A stretch of 10,480 bases of DNA from CAYVDH01 sp964450355 (GTDB taxonomy: Bacteria > Bacteroidota > Bacteroidia > NS11-12g > UBA955). This document shows, in pieces, positions 9,301 to 10,480 of the stretch (position 1 is the first letter of the stretch; the number at the start of each line of letters is the position of its first letter). A program made the position numbers and the translations under genes. The notes beneath the pieces were generated by a model that saw only the letters and a program-made list of their open reading frames with translations, was not told where the DNA came from and did not search any database. The stretch lies in assembly GCA_964450355.1 (NCBI GenBank), contig CAYVDH010000127.1:1-10480 (forward strand), written 5' to 3'.

Positions 9301-10480
9301 CATAATTTATACACTACAGCATATTTGCCTGGAGGAGTTCCAGCCGTAACATTGATAGCGCCAGTTGTAGTATTCAAAGAAATTCCAGAAGGCCAAGTAC
9401 CCACTTGAGCAATGGTAGCATTTCCACCAATGCCTAACACAGCAGGTTGACCATTCACAGTGTCATTGTCCGTAACATCACTTATTGGAGTTCCACCAGT
9501 AGCAGAAGATACAGTTCCCATTTCATAATCAGGATCAATGAAAGGAGTAACAATGACAGTATCCAATTGGTCAACACAATTAGGTGTTGGTTTTAAAGTA
9601 TCGCATAATTTATACACTACAGCATATTTGCCTGGAGGAGTTCCAGCAGTAACATTAATAGCACCAGTTGTAGTATTCAAAGAAATGCCAGAAGGCCAAG
9701 TTCCCACTTGAGCAATGGTAGCATTTCCACCAGTGCCTAACACAGCAGGTTGACCATTCACAGTATCATTATCCGTAACATCGCTAATTGGAGTTCCACC
9801 AGTAGCAGAAGATACAGTTCCCATTTCATAATCAGGGTCAATGAAAGGAGTAACAATGACAGTATCCAATTGATCAACACAATTAGGTGTAGGTTTTAAA
9901 GTATCGCATAATTTATACACTACAGCATATTTGCCTGGAGGAGTTCCAGCAGTAACATTAATAGCACCAGTTGTAGTATTCAAAGAAATGCCAGAAGGCC
10001 AAGTTCCCACTTGAGCAATGGTAGCATTTCCACCAGTGCCTAACACAGCAGGTTGACCATTCACAGTGTCATTATCCGTAACATCGCTAATTGGAGTTCC
10101 ACCAGTAGCAGAAGACACAGTTCCCATTTCATAATCAGGATCAATGAAAGGAGTAACAATGACAGTATCCAATTGGTCAACACAATTAGGTGTTGGTTTT
10201 AAAGTATCGCATAATTTATACACTACAGCATATCTGCCTGGAGGAGTTCCAGCAGTAACATTGATAGCGCCAGTTGTAGTATTCAAAGAAATACCAGAAG
10301 GCCAAGTGCCCACTTGAGCAATGGTAGCATTTCCACCAATGCCTAATACAGCAGGTTGACCATTCACAGTGTCATTGTCCGTAACATCACTTATTGGAGT
10401 TCCACCAGTAGCAGAAGACACAGTACCCATTTCATAATCAGGGTCAATGAAAGGAGTAACAATGACAGTATCCAATTGAT
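6321..10480 (-). CDS. Giant modular surface protein exported by T9SS (C-terminal part; 5' end beyond window)
   Basis: The frame is open from the right edge to TAA at 6321-6323, about 1,385 residues. It is truncated by the window: the only start-like codon near the edge, TTG at 10475, is the leucine of a repeat linker. Modules from N to C (fragment numbering from 10475): five 101-residue tandem repeats (2-506); linker; two 8-cysteine modules (513-600, 601-689); three cadherin/Ig-like modules (about 690-794, 795-921, 922-1040); a GEVED-type domain (1041-1204, ending GGEIEDYRI); an Ig-like spacer with FIERASNDNNFKSIG (1205-1304); and a T9SS type A sorting domain (1305-1384, with ILPNP, LEINIYNSTGKKI and GIYYIEI). 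Family knowledge: the C-terminal domain directs passage through the type IX translocon and surface attachment or release; the beta modules form a stalk. Adhesion or a related surface role is inference. No catalytic domain is visible. Its GC content looks clearly higher than the kinase genes next door. A terminator follows the stop. Confidence 0.93.
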   Translation of the reverse strand, partial: QLDTVIVTPFIDPDYEMGTVSSATGGTPISDVTDNDTVNGQPAVLGIGGNATIAQVGTWPSGISLNTTTGAINVTAGTPPGRYAVVYKLCDTLKPTPNCVDQLDTVIVTPFIDPDYEMGTVSSATGGTPISDVTDNDTVNGQPAVLGTGGNATIAQVGTWPSGISLNTTTGAINVTAGTPPGKYAVVYKLCDTLKPTPNCVDQLDTVIVTPFIDPDYEMGTVSSATGGTPISDVTDNDTVNGQPAVLGTGGNATIAQVGTWPSGISLNTTTGAINVTAGTPPGKYAVVYKLCDTLKPTPNCVDQLDTVIVTPFIDPDYEMGTVSSATGGTPISDVTDNDTVNGQPAVLGIGGNATIAQVGTWPSGISLNTTTGAINVTAGTPPGKYAVVYKLCDTLKPTPNCVDQLDTVIVTPFIDPDYEMGTVTSGKGGTPISDVTDNDTVNGQPAVLGIGGNATIAQEGTWPTGITLNTTTGAVIVAAGTPSGRYAVVYKLCDTLKPIPNCVDQLDTVIVTPITPDTVTITSACPTCPVSACTTGNDIDTTGGATYTSCGAPSGYSISGPNASGCFTYTPNGTVTSDDTTCQIVCKAGVCDTTYIIIKKPITPDTITVTPACPTCPVTVCTTGNDVDTTGGGATYSSCGVPTGYSVSGPNASGCYTYTPNGTVTTDVKTCQVVCKGGKCDTTYVIIKVPKGDILTTIIDFNTIPKDSTATGNVLTNDKGTGLKLTNIDGTSVGTGGTTITTAKGGSLTIDEDGNYIYTPSTGFVGKDTIIYTVCDDQTPQNCKDEYLIITVLPTIDPTDTLSNSIIGSPDKMISYGDPVRTNLLSNDADPQGDNITFNGVKDPNNPGSLITNGTITSIPGIDTAGNPVSNAGSLTVNPDGTVTFTPSAGFIGKITMTYNICDDGTPQACTDVLLIIEVLGTPGSIISKADNPPFANDDFSVTDIDVPVNGKFSANDGDPDANDEITVNGVLINPAGPKISIGTFTTKEGGSLIMYSDGTYLYTPPAGYSGNDELVYEICDTTVAIQCTEATIHIMINPIVRDYHDLPNTWGTVYSKYIAGSNNTQTGKNPFWLGSKISSESNALMNIDATGDSYDDGLIRPNFLDSNNINNYKVILKSTSSGLKLYYRLMIDWNDDGTFEDNYSGHGITGISDTSIVGVNTPPYFMGGNVNYRLIVQLDSNLLNSNVLLGGEIEDYRILTDIPLPINFTEFNVIKWQNTKSKITWSVVEESEGVQYFIERASNDNNFKSIGLIHSTNLGLIGNYTFIDKNPMIGGNYYRIKSVENSGETKYSMIKFVDFNSNISTVILPNPLVKGSELKIIGLEKNENLEINIYNSTGKKIEINYNNLNNELIFETTNLTAGIYYIEILNGTEKQTFNFIVID
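6324..6563 (-). other. T9SS type A C-terminal sorting domain
   Basis: The final 80 residues carry the standard order: a start at TVILPNPLVKGSELKI, the strand LEINIYNSTGKKI, and a late LTAGIYYIEI followed by a closing strand ending at the C-terminus. This matches the family that ends proteins handled by the type IX secretion system, where the domain is recognised by the outer-membrane machinery and usually cleaved. It is preceded by an Ig-like spacer typical of these proteins (about 6564-6863). No transmembrane anchor or LPXTG-like motif is present. Confidence 0.9.
6864..7355 (-). other. GEVED-type domain within the surface protein
   Basis: Protein-domain region of about 164 residues. It opens with DYHDLPNTWGTVYSKYIAG, corresponding to the family's 'DYGDAP..YGTA' start. 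In the middle it has LYYRLMIDWNDDGTFED, corresponding to 'DWNxDGxF', and it ends VNYRLIVQL followed by GGEIEDYRI, corresponding to the 'GEVEDY' signature. The domain is common in secreted multidomain proteins of Bacteroidota and other bacteria, and its function is not settled. The acidic DWNDDGTFED stretch could bind calcium. The signature has Ile in place of Val (GEIEDY), a conservative change. Confidence 0.78.
7356..8408 (-). other. Three cadherin/Ig-like modules within the surface protein
   Basis: Protein-domain region. Modules are about 8094-8408, 7713-8093 and 7356-7712. Each has an Asn-Asp turn near its start (VLTNDKG, LLSNDADPQGD, SANDGDPDANDE), a middle strand pair of the form GSLTxxxDGTxxxTPxxGFxG, and an end of the form YxxCD...C followed by a hydrophobic strand (YTVCDDQTPQNC, YNICDDGTPQAC, YEICDTTVAIQC). 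This is the usual pattern of bacterial cadherin-like/VCBS-type stalk domains. The acidic D-x-D/N-D turns suggest calcium binding between domains, which is inference. Module boundaries are approximate. Confidence 0.8.
8409..8939 (-). repeat. Two tandem cysteine-rich modules (88 and 89 residues, 8 Cys each)
   Basis: Module A is 8676-8939 and module B is 8409-8675. Both begin PITPDT, carry ACPTCPV with a CxxC, then CTTGND(I/V)DTTGG, SGPNASGC(F/Y)TYTPNGTV, a TCQ(I/V)VCK segment and CDTTY. All eight cysteines align between copies. One residue is inserted in B (GGGATY against GGATY). The even number and full conservation suggest disulfides, which would fit an exported protein. I do not recognise a named domain; function is unknown beyond being part of the stalk or a binding module. 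Confidence 0.88.
8958..10472 (-). repeat. Five in-frame 303-bp tandem repeats (101 residues each), continuing off the right edge
   Basis: Units run 10170-10472 (R1), 9867-10169 (R2), 9564-9866 (R3), 9261-9563 (R4) and 8958-9260 (R5), with exact 303-base spacing. Each encodes DTVIVTPFIDPDYEMG at its start, then VTDNDTVNGQPAVLG, GTWPSGISLNTTTGAI, and YAVVYKLCDTLKPTPNCVDQL at its end (single substitutions aside). The two cysteines per unit are well placed for a disulfide. By eye, R2 and R3 differ at 5 of 303 bases, all silent; R1 and R4 differ at 8, and R3 and R4 at 11. R5 is clearly older, with changes such as VTSGKGG, AQEGTWPTGITL and GTPSGR. Bases 10473-10480 match the end of a further unit, so the true copy number is at least six. 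Pattern and wording match Ig/cadherin-like stalk repeats of Bacteroidota surface proteins. Confidence 0.96.

Noticed and set aside
8958..10472. CRISPR array or non-coding satellite
   Set aside because: The period is 303 bases with no short direct repeat and unique spacers; all units stay in one frame and encode a protein repeat.
10473..10475. TTG as the start of the surface-protein gene
   Set aside because: The codon is the conserved leucine of the VDQL linker found at the end of every repeat, and the frame stays open to the window edge; the gene continues beyond 10480.
6321..10480. Direct control of the surface protein by the neighbouring regulator
   Set aside because: It would be an attractive story, but the gene's promoter lies outside the window and a terminator separates the units, so nothing here supports it.

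Overview
The window looks like part of the chromosome of an AT-rich member of the Bacteroidota. The strongest marker is a giant repetitive surface protein that ends in a type IX secretion (T9SS) C-terminal sorting domain, a system confined to this phylum and close relatives. Genes also lack clear Shine-Dalgarno sequences, and the signalling genes are very AT-rich. I cannot place it below phylum level.

Layout from left to right. Bases 3-122 (+) are the last 39 codons of a histidine kinase whose body lies outside the window. A 48-base gap follows. Then comes a minus-strand operon, read from about 6.2 kb down to 0.17 kb: a sigma-54-type (NtrC-family) response regulator (4858-6204), a FIST-domain sensor protein (3740-4861) and a very large soluble hybrid histidine kinase with receiver and HPt domains (171-3758). 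The three genes overlap by 4 and 19 bases. Upstream is an AT-rich promoter gap of about 60 bases and a good rho-independent terminator (about 6267-6300). That terminator closes a second minus-strand gene (6321 to beyond 10480), which encodes the C-terminal 1,385 or so residues of the repetitive T9SS-exported protein.

How the parts probably work together: the FIST protein is a likely cytoplasmic small-ligand sensor. The kinase has no evident membrane segment and carries a GAF-like N-terminus, PAS, PAS, GAF, PAS, HisKA, HATPase, REC and HPt domains, so it can run a full His-Asp-His relay internally. The regulator has an intact receiver site and an intact GAFTGA loop, so it is the natural final phospho-acceptor and would activate sigma-54 promoters. 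The target genes are not visible here. The surface protein is separated from the operon by the terminator, and its promoter lies outside the window, so any regulatory link is speculation.

The surface protein is modular: at least five 101-residue (303-bp) tandem repeats running off the right edge, two 8-cysteine modules, three cadherin/Ig-like modules, a GEVED-type domain, an Ig-like spacer and the T9SS sorting domain. The window holds no RNA genes, CRISPR arrays or mobile elements that I can support.
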